Of a stretch of DNA of 64,000 bases, positions 25,853 through 33,583 are shown in pieces. The first letter of the stretch is position 1; each line of letters starts with the position of its first letter. The notes beneath the pieces are model-generated. The model did not search any database. It worked only from the letters and a program-made list of their open reading frames with translations, and was not told where the DNA came from. Origin of the DNA: Halomicrobium salinisoli (lineage in GTDB: Archaea; Halobacteriota; Halobacteria; Halobacteriales; Haloarculaceae); contig NZ_CP084463.1 of the NCBI RefSeq assembly GCF_020405185.1, positions 1,674,001-1,738,000 of the forward strand, written 5' to 3'. The position numbers and the translations under genes are program-made.

Positions 25853-26721
25853 CTGAAGATCCCCAGACAGCCATCGACGAGGTCGCCGGCGACCGCGACC
25901 GGCGCGTCTACGAGCACAGCGCCGGCGACGAGCAGGAGGGGATCCCGTTCGTCGGCGCCGGTCCCGGCGACCCGCGCCTGCTGACCGTCGCCGGCCGCGA
26001 GCTGCTGGCCGACGCCGACCTCGTCGTGCACGCGGGCTCGCTGGTCAACAGCGAGCTGCTGGAGGAGTACTGCGCCGACGCCGAGACGGTCTCCTCCATC
26101 GGCAAGGACCTCGAGGAACTGATCCCGCTGATGCGGGACGCCTACGAGGACGGCCGCGAGGTGGTCCGCCTCCACAGCGGCGACCCGGCCATCTACGGCG
26201 CCGCGCTGGAGCAGATGGACGCGCTGGAGCACGAGGGGGTCCCGACCTACGTCGTCCCCGGCGTCACGTCGGCGTTCGCCGCCAGCGCGACCCTGCGGAC
26301 GCAGCTGACCCTCAACGAGATTGCCAACCACGTCGCCTTCACGCGCCCGCAGGGCAAGACTCTCGACCCCGAGGAGGACCACATCTCCGAGTTCGTCGAG
26401 ATGGGCGACGTGACCACCTGCGTCTACCTCGGGACCCACGCCGTCGAAGACACGATGGATCGTCTGCTGGACGACGGCCACGATCCAGAGACGCCCGTCG
26501 CCGTCGTCTACCACGCCTCCTGGCCCGACGAGGACGTCATCGAGGGGACCATCGGCACCATCGCCGAGAAGGTCGAGGAAGCGGGCTATCGGGCGAGCGC
26601 GCTCGTCCTCATCGGCGACGCCGTCGGCGGCGACGGCTACGAGCGCTCCTATCTGTACGGTGACTGGGCGAACCGGGGATCAGACGGGGATGACGCTGCA
26701 TCGGGAGAGGCCGACGACTGA
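25849..26721 (+). CDS. cbiF: CbiF, cobalt-precorrin-4 C11-methyltransferase
   Basis: A 290-residue tetrapyrrole methylase of the CobM/CbiF branch: IPFVGAGPGDPRLLTVAGRELLADADLVVHAGSLVNSELL with AGS, VVRLHSGDPAIYGAALEQM, PTYVVPGVTSAFAASA, and TRPQGKT, all typical for C11 methyltransferases. An N-terminal extension of about 30 charged residues precedes the fold. It overlaps cbiL by ATGA. Downstream a 197-bp gap with a long hairpin separates it from cbiG. Confidence 0.92.
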   Translation: MTEDPQTAIDEVAGDRDRRVYEHSAGDEQEGIPFVGAGPGDPRLLTVAGRELLADADLVVHAGSLVNSELLEEYCADAETVSSIGKDLEELIPLMRDAYEDGREVVRLHSGDPAIYGAALEQMDALEHEGVPTYVVPGVTSAFAASATLRTQLTLNEIANHVAFTRPQGKTLDPEEDHISEFVEMGDVTTCVYLGTHAVEDTMDRLLDDGHDPETPVAVVYHASWPDEDVIEGTIGTIAEKVEEAGYRASALVLIGDAVGGDGYERSYLYGDWANRGSDGDDAASGEADD

Positions 26722-26765
26722 GATGCGCTGAACGAGAATCAAGAACAGCCTGAAAGCCCCCGGAC

Positions 26766-26838
26766 GCTCGGCTCCCGCGACCCACGCTGCGCTCCTCGGC
26801 TTCGCCTGCGGTGCTTGCGGGGTCGGGGTTCGCCGAGC
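26766..26838 (+). repeat. Long stem-loop between cbiF and cbiG
   Basis: GCTCGGC (26766-26772) pairs with GCCGAGC (26832-26838), and an inner CGACCC can pair with GGGTCG. The 197-bp gap has no reading frame of interest. It may be a processing or terminator-like structure, or the GC-rich filler typical of haloarchaeal gaps. Confidence 0.35.
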
Positions 26839-26918
26839 GACCGGCCCCTTTCGATCCCGCCCGTTCGGCTGATTGGCCGGCAGTCACGGGCGGCTGATCC
26901 ACCGGCCGACTCACGATC

Positions 26919-27908
26919 ATGAGCACCGACACAGACGACACGGACGCGGACGCATCGAACGACAGCGGCGGACACTGCTCGACGCCGGACAGCGACGGCG
27001 AGGTCGCGGAGGACATCGCGATCGTCGCCTTCGAGCGGAAGATGGACACCGCCGAGGAGATCGTCGACGGCATCGGCGACCGCTACGAATCGATCGAGAT
27101 CCTCGAGTACCACGGCGACGTGTTCGCCGAGCACTGGGGCGAGTACGACTGCTTCGTCGGCCTGATGGCCAGCGGCATCGCGATGCGCAAGACCGCGCCG
27201 CTGCTCGACGACAAGTGGGACGACCCCGCCATCGTGGTCGTCGACGAGGAACTAACCTGGGCCATCCCGATCACCGGCGGCCACCACGGCGCCAACCAGG
27301 TCGCGGACGACCTCGCCTCGATGGGCGCGGTGCCGGCGATGACGACGGCCAGCGAGGCCGCGGACGAGCAGGGCGTCGAGAAGCAGGCGAAGGCGCTGGA
27401 CGCTCACGTCGTCAACGGCGATTCGACGGTCGCGACGAACCTCGCCGTGCTGGACGGCGAACTCGGTCCCGTCGAGCGCCTCGACGGGCCGAAGGCCGTC
27501 CTCGTCGGCGACGACGTGACCGTGCTGAAGCGGAACGGCGACGGCGGCGTCGTCCTCGGCACGGGCAGCGTCTCCGGCGCGAAGAGCAAGCAGTTCCTCG
27601 CCGCGTGGGAGGAAGCGCTGGACGAGGTCGGGAGGGACTGGGACGACGTGGAGTTCGTCGCCACGGGCACGCGCAAGGAAAACGAGGACGGGCTGCTCGA
27701 AGCGGCCGCGGAGAAGGACCTCGGCGTAATCGCGCTGGGGAAGGGGGACCTCGAAGAGTACGAGGGGCCGACGCCCTCGCGCTCGAAGGAGCTGATCGGC
27801 TGGCCGGGCATCGCCGAGGCCTCGGCCATCGCCGCCGGCCGCGAGCACGACCTGCTGCTGGAGAAGATCAGCCACGACGACGCCGTGACGGTAGCGGTCG
27901 GGCGGTGA
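26919..27908 (+). CDS. cbiG: CbiG, cobalt-precorrin-5A hydrolase
   Basis: A 329-residue protein with the CbiG order: N-terminal domain (VGLMASGIAMRKTAPLLDDKWDDPAIVVVDEELTWAIPITGGHHGANQVADDLA, read in pieces), linker, and C-terminal domain (VLGTGSVSGAKSKQFLAAWEEAL and FVATGTRKENEDGLLEAA). It opens the delta-lactone ring and releases acetaldehyde in the anaerobic pathway. The first 30 residues are an acidic Ser/Asp tail with a lone Cys in GGHCSTPD, similar in style to the tail of CbiH2. It has its own 5' gap but no strong TATA. Confidence 0.9.
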   Translation: MSTDTDDTDADASNDSGGHCSTPDSDGEVAEDIAIVAFERKMDTAEEIVDGIGDRYESIEILEYHGDVFAEHWGEYDCFVGLMASGIAMRKTAPLLDDKWDDPAIVVVDEELTWAIPITGGHHGANQVADDLASMGAVPAMTTASEAADEQGVEKQAKALDAHVVNGDSTVATNLAVLDGELGPVERLDGPKAVLVGDDVTVLKRNGDGGVVLGTGSVSGAKSKQFLAAWEEALDEVGRDWDDVEFVATGTRKENEDGLLEAAAEKDLGVIALGKGDLEEYEGPTPSRSKELIGWPGIAEASAIAAGREHDLLLEKISHDDAVTVAVGR

Positions 27909-28052
27909 TCTGAGCGTCGCCGCCGTTGGACCAAGCGGCGCTTGAAGCCGTCGAAGGACGACCCATCCGAGCGCGTAGACGGCTCCTTACGGGACTCTCG
28001 CTGTGTAACTGTCACAATATTCTTGGTACGGCCATTTGAATTATCCTGATAC

Positions 28053-30500
28053 ATGGCGTACGGATACTTCGACGACGAGGCGGCCGAGTACGTGATCACC
28101 GACCCCGAGACTCCGAGGCCGTGGATCAACTACATCGGTCGCGAGGACTACGTCGGCATGGTCTCGAACACCGGCGGGGGCTATAGCTTCTATCAGGACC
28201 CCCGCCACCGGCGGCTCCTGCGGTACCGATACAACAACGCGCCGCGAAACGTGGGCGGGCGCGGCCTCTACCTGCGGGACGCCGAGTCCGGCGAGTACTG
28301 GTCGCCGACCTGGCAGCCCTCGCGGACGGATCTTGACGACTACGAGTGCCGCCACGGCACCGGCTACACGACGATCAGCGCCCGGCAGGACGACGTCGAG
28401 TCCTCGGTCACCTACTTCGTCCCGCCGGGCGAGGACCTTGAGGCCTGGCGCGTCACCGTCTCGAACGACGGCGACGAGGCGCGCTCGCTGCAGCTGTTCT
28501 CGCTGGCGGAGTTCTGCCTGTGGGACGCCGTCGACGACGTCAGCAACTACCAGCGCAACTACAACACCGGCGAGATCGAGGTCGAGGACGGCACGATCTA
28601 CCACAAGACGGAGTACCGCGAGCGCCGGAACCACTTCGCGTACTTCGCCTGCTCGGCCGACGTCGCCGGCTTCGACACCCAGCGCGAGGCCTTCCTGGGG
28701 TCCTACAGCGGCTTCGACGAGCCCGAGGTCGTCCAGACCGGCGAGTCGCAGGACTCCATCGCCCACGGCTGGTCGCCGATCGGCTCCCACCAGGTCGAAC
28801 TCGACCTCGAACCCGGTGAGAGCGAGGAAGTGATCTTCCTGCTGGGCTACGCCGAGAACCCCGAGGACGAGAAGTTCGAGGCCCCGGGCGTGCTCAACAA
28901 GGAGCGCGTCACCGACACCATCGAGACGTACCTCGACTCCGACGCGCTCGACGAGGCCTTCTCCGAGATCCAGGGCTACTGGGACGAGAAGCTCTCGAAG
29001 TTCCAGGTCGAGACGCCCGACGACGAGCTGGATCGGATGGTCAACGTCTGGAACCAGTACCAGAACACCGTCACGATGAACCTCGCCCGGAGCGCGTCGC
29101 TGTACGAGACCGGGCTCACGCGGGGCATCGGCTTCCGCGACTCCAACCAGGACCAGCTGGCGGTCATGCACGCGTTCCCCGACCGGGCCCGGAAGCGCCT
29201 CCTGAACCTGGCGGCCATCCAGCACGAGGACGGCGGCGCCTATCATCAGTATACGCCCCTGACTGGCGAGGGCAACGACGAGATCGGCGGCGGGTTCAAC
29301 GACGACCCGCTGTGGCTGATCATGTCCGTCGCGGAGTACGTCAAGGAGACCGGCGACGCCTCGATCCTCGAGGAGGAGGTCGTCTACGAGAACGAGCCCG
29401 GCACGGAGGAGCCGCTGGCCGACCACCTCCAGCGGGCGCTGAACTACACGCTCGAGCGGCTCGGACCGCACGACCTGCCGCTGATCGGTCACGCCGACTG
29501 GAACGACTGCCTGAACCTCAACTGCTTCTCCGACGACCCCGACGAGTCCTTCCAGACCGCGGAGCACGACGTCGAGGAGGAACGCGCCGAGTCGGTGTTC
29601 ATCGCCGGGCAGTTCGTCTACGCCGCCCGCGAACTGGCTGGCCTCGCCGAGAACTCCGACGCCGTCCCCGACGAGCCCGGGGAGTACCGCCGGCTGGCCG
29701 ACGAGATGGCCGAGCGCGTCGAGGACGCCGGCTGGGACGGCGAGTGGTTCCGGCGGGCCTACGACCACTTCAGCGACCCCGTCGGCTCCAGCGAGAACGA
29801 CGAGGGCCAGATCTTCGTCGAGCCACAGGGCATGTGTACCATGGCCGGCGTCGGCTTCGAGAGCGGGAAGGCCCAGCGGGCGCTGGACTCCGTCCGCGAG
29901 CGGCTGGCCACCGAACACGGCGTCGTCCTCCACCAGCCCGCGTTCACGGAGTACGACGAGCGCCTCGGCGAGATTACCTCCTACCCGCCGGGGTACAAGG
30001 AGAACGGCAGCGTGTTCTGCCACACCAATCCCTGGATCATGATCGGCGAGGCGATGCTCGGCAACGGCGAGCGCGCCTACGACTACTACAAGCGCATCTG
30101 CCCCGCGGCCCGCGAGGAGATCAGCGAGACCCACACCTGCGAGCCGTACGTCTACGCCCAGACCATCGCCGGCCCGGACGCCCCGACGACCGGCGAGGCC
30201 AAGAACTCGTGGCTGACCGGCACCGCCGCCTGGAACTTCGTCGCCGTCACCCAGTACATCCTGGGCGTGCGGCCGTCCCACGACGGCCTCGTCGTAGACC
30301 CGTCGATCCCCGCCGACTGGGACGGCTTCGAGGTGACCCGCGAGTTCCGCGGCGCCACCTACGATATCACCGTCGAGAACCCCGACGGCGTCGAGTCCGG
30401 CGTCGCCGATGTGACCGTCGACGGCGAGGCCGTCTCGGGGACCGTCCTGCCGGAGTTCGACGACGGCGAGACCCACGAGGTCAGGGTCGTGATGGGCTGA
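28053..30500 (+). CDS. GH94 glycoside phosphorylase (cellobiose/chitobiose phosphorylase-like)
   Basis: An 815-residue protein of the GH94 fold: N-terminal beta-sandwich (INYIGREDYVGMVSNTGGGYSF), linker, then an alpha/alpha barrel with TRGIGFRDSNQDQLAVMHAF, GFNDDPLWLI, the HADWND motif (residues 480-485) that holds the family's catalytic acid position, and CMFxNPWIMIGEAML-like CHTNPWIMIGEAMLGNG for phosphate binding. The family splits beta-linked disaccharides with phosphate to give sugar-1-phosphate. It interrupts the cobalamin genes, has its own AT-rich promoter (ACAATATTCTTGG, ATTTGAATTATCC) and no link to B12, so it is probably a passenger. Closely related families use cellobiose, chitobiose, laminaribiose or cyclic glucan; which one is not decidable here. 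Confidence 0.85.
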   Translation: MAYGYFDDEAAEYVITDPETPRPWINYIGREDYVGMVSNTGGGYSFYQDPRHRRLLRYRYNNAPRNVGGRGLYLRDAESGEYWSPTWQPSRTDLDDYECRHGTGYTTISARQDDVESSVTYFVPPGEDLEAWRVTVSNDGDEARSLQLFSLAEFCLWDAVDDVSNYQRNYNTGEIEVEDGTIYHKTEYRERRNHFAYFACSADVAGFDTQREAFLGSYSGFDEPEVVQTGESQDSIAHGWSPIGSHQVELDLEPGESEEVIFLLGYAENPEDEKFEAPGVLNKERVTDTIETYLDSDALDEAFSEIQGYWDEKLSKFQVETPDDELDRMVNVWNQYQNTVTMNLARSASLYETGLTRGIGFRDSNQDQLAVMHAFPDRARKRLLNLAAIQHEDGGAYHQYTPLTGEGNDEIGGGFNDDPLWLIMSVAEYVKETGDASILEEEVVYENEPGTEEPLADHLQRALNYTLERLGPHDLPLIGHADWNDCLNLNCFSDDPDESFQTAEHDVEEERAESVFIAGQFVYAARELAGLAENSDAVPDEPGEYRRLADEMAERVEDAGWDGEWFRRAYDHFSDPVGSSENDEGQIFVEPQGMCTMAGVGFESGKAQRALDSVRERLATEHGVVLHQPAFTEYDERLGEITSYPPGYKENGSVFCHTNPWIMIGEAMLGNGERAYDYYKRICPAAREEISETHTCEPYVYAQTIAGPDAPTTGEAKNSWLTGTAAWNFVAVTQYILGVRPSHDGLVVDPSIPADWDGFEVTREFRGATYDITVENPDGVESGVADVTVDGEAVSGTVLPEFDDGETHEVRVVMG

Positions 30501-30632
30501 GCAGGTCAGTTCCGTTGGCCCCGGATCGGTTCCTCACCTGAACGATTCTTCTTTCGTTCGCGTGCGCGTCGATCTCGGCCGGCCAGCGGCGCCACTGAAA
30601 CGTCGCTGACCCTCTCCGACAATCGAGTTGCA

Positions 30633-30656
30633 CTAATACAAGCAAAATTGTTTTAT
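30633..30656 (+). promoter_or_regulatory. B12-locus promoter palindrome before cbiH1
   Basis: CTAATACAA (30633-30641), six bases, TTGTTTTAT (30648-30656). The left arm is identical to that at cbiT, the right arm differs by one base. It ends 23 bases before the ATG of the small ORF at 30680, matching the spacing at cbiT and cobN. Confidence 0.65.
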
Positions 30657-30679
30657 CCGAAAGCGCCGTTGTAGCGGAC

Positions 30680-30733
30680 ATGCGACGGACCCGCTCGACA
30701 GTCGTGACGACGACGGAGGTGGCCGAGTCGTGA
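30680..30733 (+). CDS. Possible 17-aa leader ORF before cbiH1
   Basis: ATG 30680 opens MRRTRSTVVTTTEVAES and its TGA (30731-30733) overlaps the GTG start of cbiH1 as GTGA. The TATA in the palindrome lies about 27 bp before this ATG, so the transcript should begin at or very near it. GGAGGT (30715-30720), inside the ORF, can serve as ribosome-binding site for cbiH1. Confidence 0.4.
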   Translation: MRRTRSTVVTTTEVAES

Positions 30734-31566
30734 GTGACGACCTCGGAACGCTCTACGTCGTCGGCATCGGCCCGGGACTGCCCCACGCGATGACCCAGCG
30801 CGCGAAGGACGTGATCCAGACCGCCGACTGCGTCATCGCGTCGAACCTCTACCAGGAGTTCCTTCGGCGCGACGGCACGCTGCCGCCCGAGACGGCTGCC
30901 GACGGCGGAACCGCAACCGCGGAGCAGGGCCGCCCGGAACAGGAGGTCGTCCGCTCGTCGATGGGTCGGCAGATCGAACTCGCCCGCGAGGCGTTCGAGC
31001 GCGTCCGCGAGGGCGAGGACGTCGCCCACGTCTCCGGCGGCGACCCGAACGTCTACGGGAAGTCCGACCTCCTCTTCCTGATGGCCCAGGAGGACGATGC
31101 GACCGACGTCCCGATCGAGATCGTCCCCGGCGTCACGGCGGCGCTGGGCGGCGCGGCCAACCTCGGCGCGCCGCTGTCGAACGACTTCTGCACGGTCTCG
31201 CTGTCGGACAAGTGGCGCGGCTGGGACGAGATCGAGGAGAAGCTCCGCGCGGCGGCCATCTCGGGGTTCGTCGTCGTCCTGTACAACTGCTGGCGCAACT
31301 ACGAGCGCGCCGTCGAGATCCTGCGCGAGGAGCGGGCCGACGACGTGCCCGTGGCAATCGTCAACGACGCCGGCCGCGGCGACGCCGGCCGCAACGGCGA
31401 GGGGCGGACCATCACGACGCTGGGCGAGGCCACCGAGCACGACGACGAGGTCGCCGGCATGGGCACCTCACTGATCGTCGGCAACCACGAGACCGAGACC
31501 TGGGAGAACGACTACGAGCAGTTCCTCGTCACCCCGCGCGGCGGGCGTGACGTCGACGACTTCTGA
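30730..31566 (+). CDS. cbiH: CbiH1, cobalt-precorrin-3 C17-methyltransferase (ring contraction)
   Basis: A 278-residue tetrapyrrole methylase of the CbiH/CobJ branch: LYVVGIGPGLPHAMTQRAKDVIQTADCVI, GEDVAHVSGGDPNVYGKSDLL, IEIVPGVTAALGGAANLGAPLSNDFCTVSLSD (in part) and LYNCWR. CbiH methylates C17 and contracts the ring. The GTG start at 30730 has GGAGGT upstream and follows a leader ORF. It differs clearly from the second copy downstream (cbiH2), as in other haloarchaea, where two CbiH paralogues are the rule. Three bases separate its stop from the cbiH2 ATG. Confidence 0.9.
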   Translation: MSDDLGTLYVVGIGPGLPHAMTQRAKDVIQTADCVIASNLYQEFLRRDGTLPPETAADGGTATAEQGRPEQEVVRSSMGRQIELAREAFERVREGEDVAHVSGGDPNVYGKSDLLFLMAQEDDATDVPIEIVPGVTAALGGAANLGAPLSNDFCTVSLSDKWRGWDEIEEKLRAAAISGFVVVLYNCWRNYERAVEILREERADDVPVAIVNDAGRGDAGRNGEGRTITTLGEATEHDDEVAGMGTSLIVGNHETETWENDYEQFLVTPRGGRDVDDF

Positions 31567-31569
31567 ACT

Positions 31570-32631
31570 ATGAGCACTGACAGCGACACCACCGACGCGA
31601 GTACAGAGTCCGAATCGAAGTGCGGAGCGAGCGAGGCGCGAAGCGCCTCGAACGCGAGCGGTGAAACCGCGAGCGCGGCTGAGGCGGAGACTAGCACCGA
31701 CACGTCCTCGAAGTGTGGCGCCTCGGCGACGGACACCAGCAACGACAGCGCATCGAAGTGCGGCTCGCCGAGCGACTCGTCGAGTTCCTCCTCCTGCGGC
31801 GCGTCGTCCAGCGACGAGGAGGAGGAGGTCGGCGCCACGGTCGACGACTTCGACGCCGAGCCGGGCCGCCTCGTCGCCGTCGGCCTCGGCCCCGGCCAGC
31901 CGGAGGGTATGACCCAGCGGGCGCACACGGCGCTGCAGGAGGCCGAGCACATCGTGGGCTACACCACCTACGTCGACCTCTTGCCCGACGAAATCACCGA
32001 CGATGCGGAGGACATCTACGACACGCCGATGTGCGGCGAGGTCTCCCGGACCGAGGAGGCAATCGACCGCGCGCTCGCGGGCAACCACGTCGCGATCATC
32101 GGCAGCGGCGACCCGAACGTGTACGCGCTGGCGGGCCTCGCCCTGGAGATCCTCGAATCCAAGGGCGCGACCGCGTCGATGGTCGACTTCGACGTCGTCC
32201 CCGGCGTCCCGGCCGCGCAGTCCTGCGCCGCCCGCGTGGGCGCCCCCCTCGTGAACGACACCGTCTCCGTCTCGCTGTCGGACCACCTGACGGACATGCC
32301 GACCATCGAGTCCCGCCTCCACGCCGCGGCCAAGGAGGGGTTCACGATTACCATCTACAACCCCTGGAGCCGCAAGCGGCGGGACAACTACGAGAAGTGC
32401 TGCGAGATCCTGCTGGAGCACCGCGACCCCGAGACGCCCGTCGGCGTCGTCCACGCGGCCGGCCGCGAGGACGAGCAGGTCGAGATCGTCGAACTGGGAG
32501 ACCTGCCGGAACTGGGCGAGACCGACCTCGTGGACATGACCACGACGCTGCTCGTCGGCAACGAGGACACCTACGTCTGGGACGAACGCATGGTCACGCC
32601 GCGTGGCTACGAGACGAAATACGATTACTGA
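31570..32631 (+). CDS. cbiH: CbiH2, second C17-methyltransferase with Cys-rich N-terminal tail
   Basis: A 353-residue protein. Residues 95-353 are a CbiH-type methylase (LVAVGLGPGQPEGMTQRAHTALQ, VAIIGSGDPNVYALAGLALE, VVPGVPAAQSCAARVGAPL, SLSDHLTDMPTIESRL, IYNPWSRKR). Residues 1-94 are a Ser/Thr/Asp-rich tail with four Cys (18, 49, 64, 76), each in the same short motif S-(K/S)-C-G-(A/S)-(S/P). This resembles a repeat-built metal or disulfide tail and is not needed for the methylase fold. The tail may be unstructured in high salt. Its DNA carries GC-rich direct repeats, so it may have grown by slippage. Confidence 0.9.
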   Translation: MSTDSDTTDASTESESKCGASEARSASNASGETASAAEAETSTDTSSKCGASATDTSNDSASKCGSPSDSSSSSSCGASSSDEEEEVGATVDDFDAEPGRLVAVGLGPGQPEGMTQRAHTALQEAEHIVGYTTYVDLLPDEITDDAEDIYDTPMCGEVSRTEEAIDRALAGNHVAIIGSGDPNVYALAGLALEILESKGATASMVDFDVVPGVPAAQSCAARVGAPLVNDTVSVSLSDHLTDMPTIESRLHAAAKEGFTITIYNPWSRKRRDNYEKCCEILLEHRDPETPVGVVHAAGREDEQVEIVELGDLPELGETDLVDMTTTLLVGNEDTYVWDERMVTPRGYETKYDY

Positions 32632-32633
32632 CG

Positions 32634-32909
32634 ATGTACACAGTCACCGTCGACCGCGAGGCCTGCGACGGCGTGTTCGCCTGCCTCGTCCGGGACGACC
32701 GCTTCGTCGAGGACGACGACGGGCTGGCCGGTTTCGACGCCGGCGAGGCCGTGGAGCTGAAGCGGACGGCGGAGAGCGTGACGGCCACGTTCGACGACGA
32801 CCGGCGCGAGGACGCCGAGCAGGCCGCCGCGGCGTGTCCGCTGGACGCGATCACCGTAGCGGACGCCGCGGCGGAAGACGACGCCGAGACAGAGGGGGTG
32901 GAAGCATGA
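32634..32909 (+). CDS. Small ferredoxin of the cobalamin operon
   Basis: A 91-residue acidic protein. Its N-terminal YTVTVDREACDGVFACLVRDD and C-terminal AAAACPLDAITV match single-cluster ferredoxins of the Pyrococcus type, but only three Cys are seen (C10, C16 and the Cys of ACPLDA). The residue at the usual second ligand position is Val, which suggests a [3Fe-4S] cluster or a [4Fe-4S] cluster with a non-Cys ligand. It overlaps the next gene by ATGA. It likely supplies electrons in corrin synthesis (for example reduction of cobalt or of a precorrin); this is inferred from the operon. Confidence 0.8.
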   Translation: MYTVTVDREACDGVFACLVRDDRFVEDDDGLAGFDAGEAVELKRTAESVTATFDDDRREDAEQAAAACPLDAITVADAAAEDDAETEGVEA

Positions 32910-33583
32910 GCATCGAGACCGGCATCCCGGACGACATGCTCGCTGCCCACCCCGAGACGGCGTACTTCTGGGGCCGGGTCGCCGCCGACGGGGAGTGCGA
33001 GCGTGACTGCGTGACCGTCCGGACGAACGACGAGACGGCGGCCCGTCGGCTTGCCGCGATCGCCGGTGCGGATCAGGTCGACCAGCGCATCCACGAGCGC
33101 GAGTACGCGCACGACGCTACGGTCACTCGCCGTGAGGACGAGTACACGGTCCAGGTGTTCGGCTCGCTGGCCGACCGCGCCAGCGCCGCGCTCGGCCTCC
33201 CGTACGACGGCGAGGCGGGCGGCTACCGGCTCGACGCCCTCCGCAAGCACGACCGGGAGCTCCTGCGCGGCCTGCTGGAGGGCTGCGGGACGGTCTGCTA
33301 CAAGTCAGCGGACGACGAGGACGAGGAGGACGCCGTGGGCGTCTCGTTCGTCCACGAGGACGAGCAACTGCTGCGGACCGTCCAGACACTCCTCGACCGC
33401 GTTCCGGTCGATGCGCCCCACGGCGACCTCTCGGACGCATCGTCGGGCTACTGGTTCGGGCTGGACGACGCGGCCGCTCCCGACTTCGGCCAGTGGGTCT
33501 ACGAGGGCAGCGACGACACGGGCCTGTTCGCCCCGAGTCGACGCCGGAAGCTCCGGCGGTCGATCGAGCGAGTCGAGCCATGA
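32906..33583 (+). CDS. Cobalamin-operon protein with LAGLIDADG-like motifs
   Basis: A 225-residue protein tied to its neighbours by ATGA overlaps at both ends. Residues 19-30 (AYFWGRVAADGE) and 119-131 (LLRGLLEGCGTVC) align with the two helices of a LAGLIDADG fold, each followed by a beta-strand and a helix (CVTVRTNDETAARRLAAIAG; VGVSFVHEDEQLLRTVQTLL). D28 matches a catalytic Asp in the first motif; in the second the acidic residue is Cys (C127). A stand-alone gene without splicing motifs, it looks like a domesticated, probably nuclease-dead DNA- or RNA-binding relative, such as WhiA in bacteria. Homologues appear in other haloarchaeal B12 loci as far as I recall, but no function is established. 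Confidence 0.7.
   Translation: MSIETGIPDDMLAAHPETAYFWGRVAADGECERDCVTVRTNDETAARRLAAIAGADQVDQRIHEREYAHDATVTRREDEYTVQVFGSLADRASAALGLPYDGEAGGYRLDALRKHDRELLRGLLEGCGTVCYKSADDEDEEDAVGVSFVHEDEQLLRTVQTLLDRVPVDAPHGDLSDASSGYWFGLDDAAAPDFGQWVYEGSDDTGLFAPSRRRKLRRSIERVEP

Noticed and set aside
32906-33583. Intein or active homing endonuclease in the B12 operon
   Set aside because: It is a separate gene with its own start and stop, ATGA-coupled to both neighbours, without splice-junction motifs, and the second LAGLIDADG motif lacks its acidic residue.
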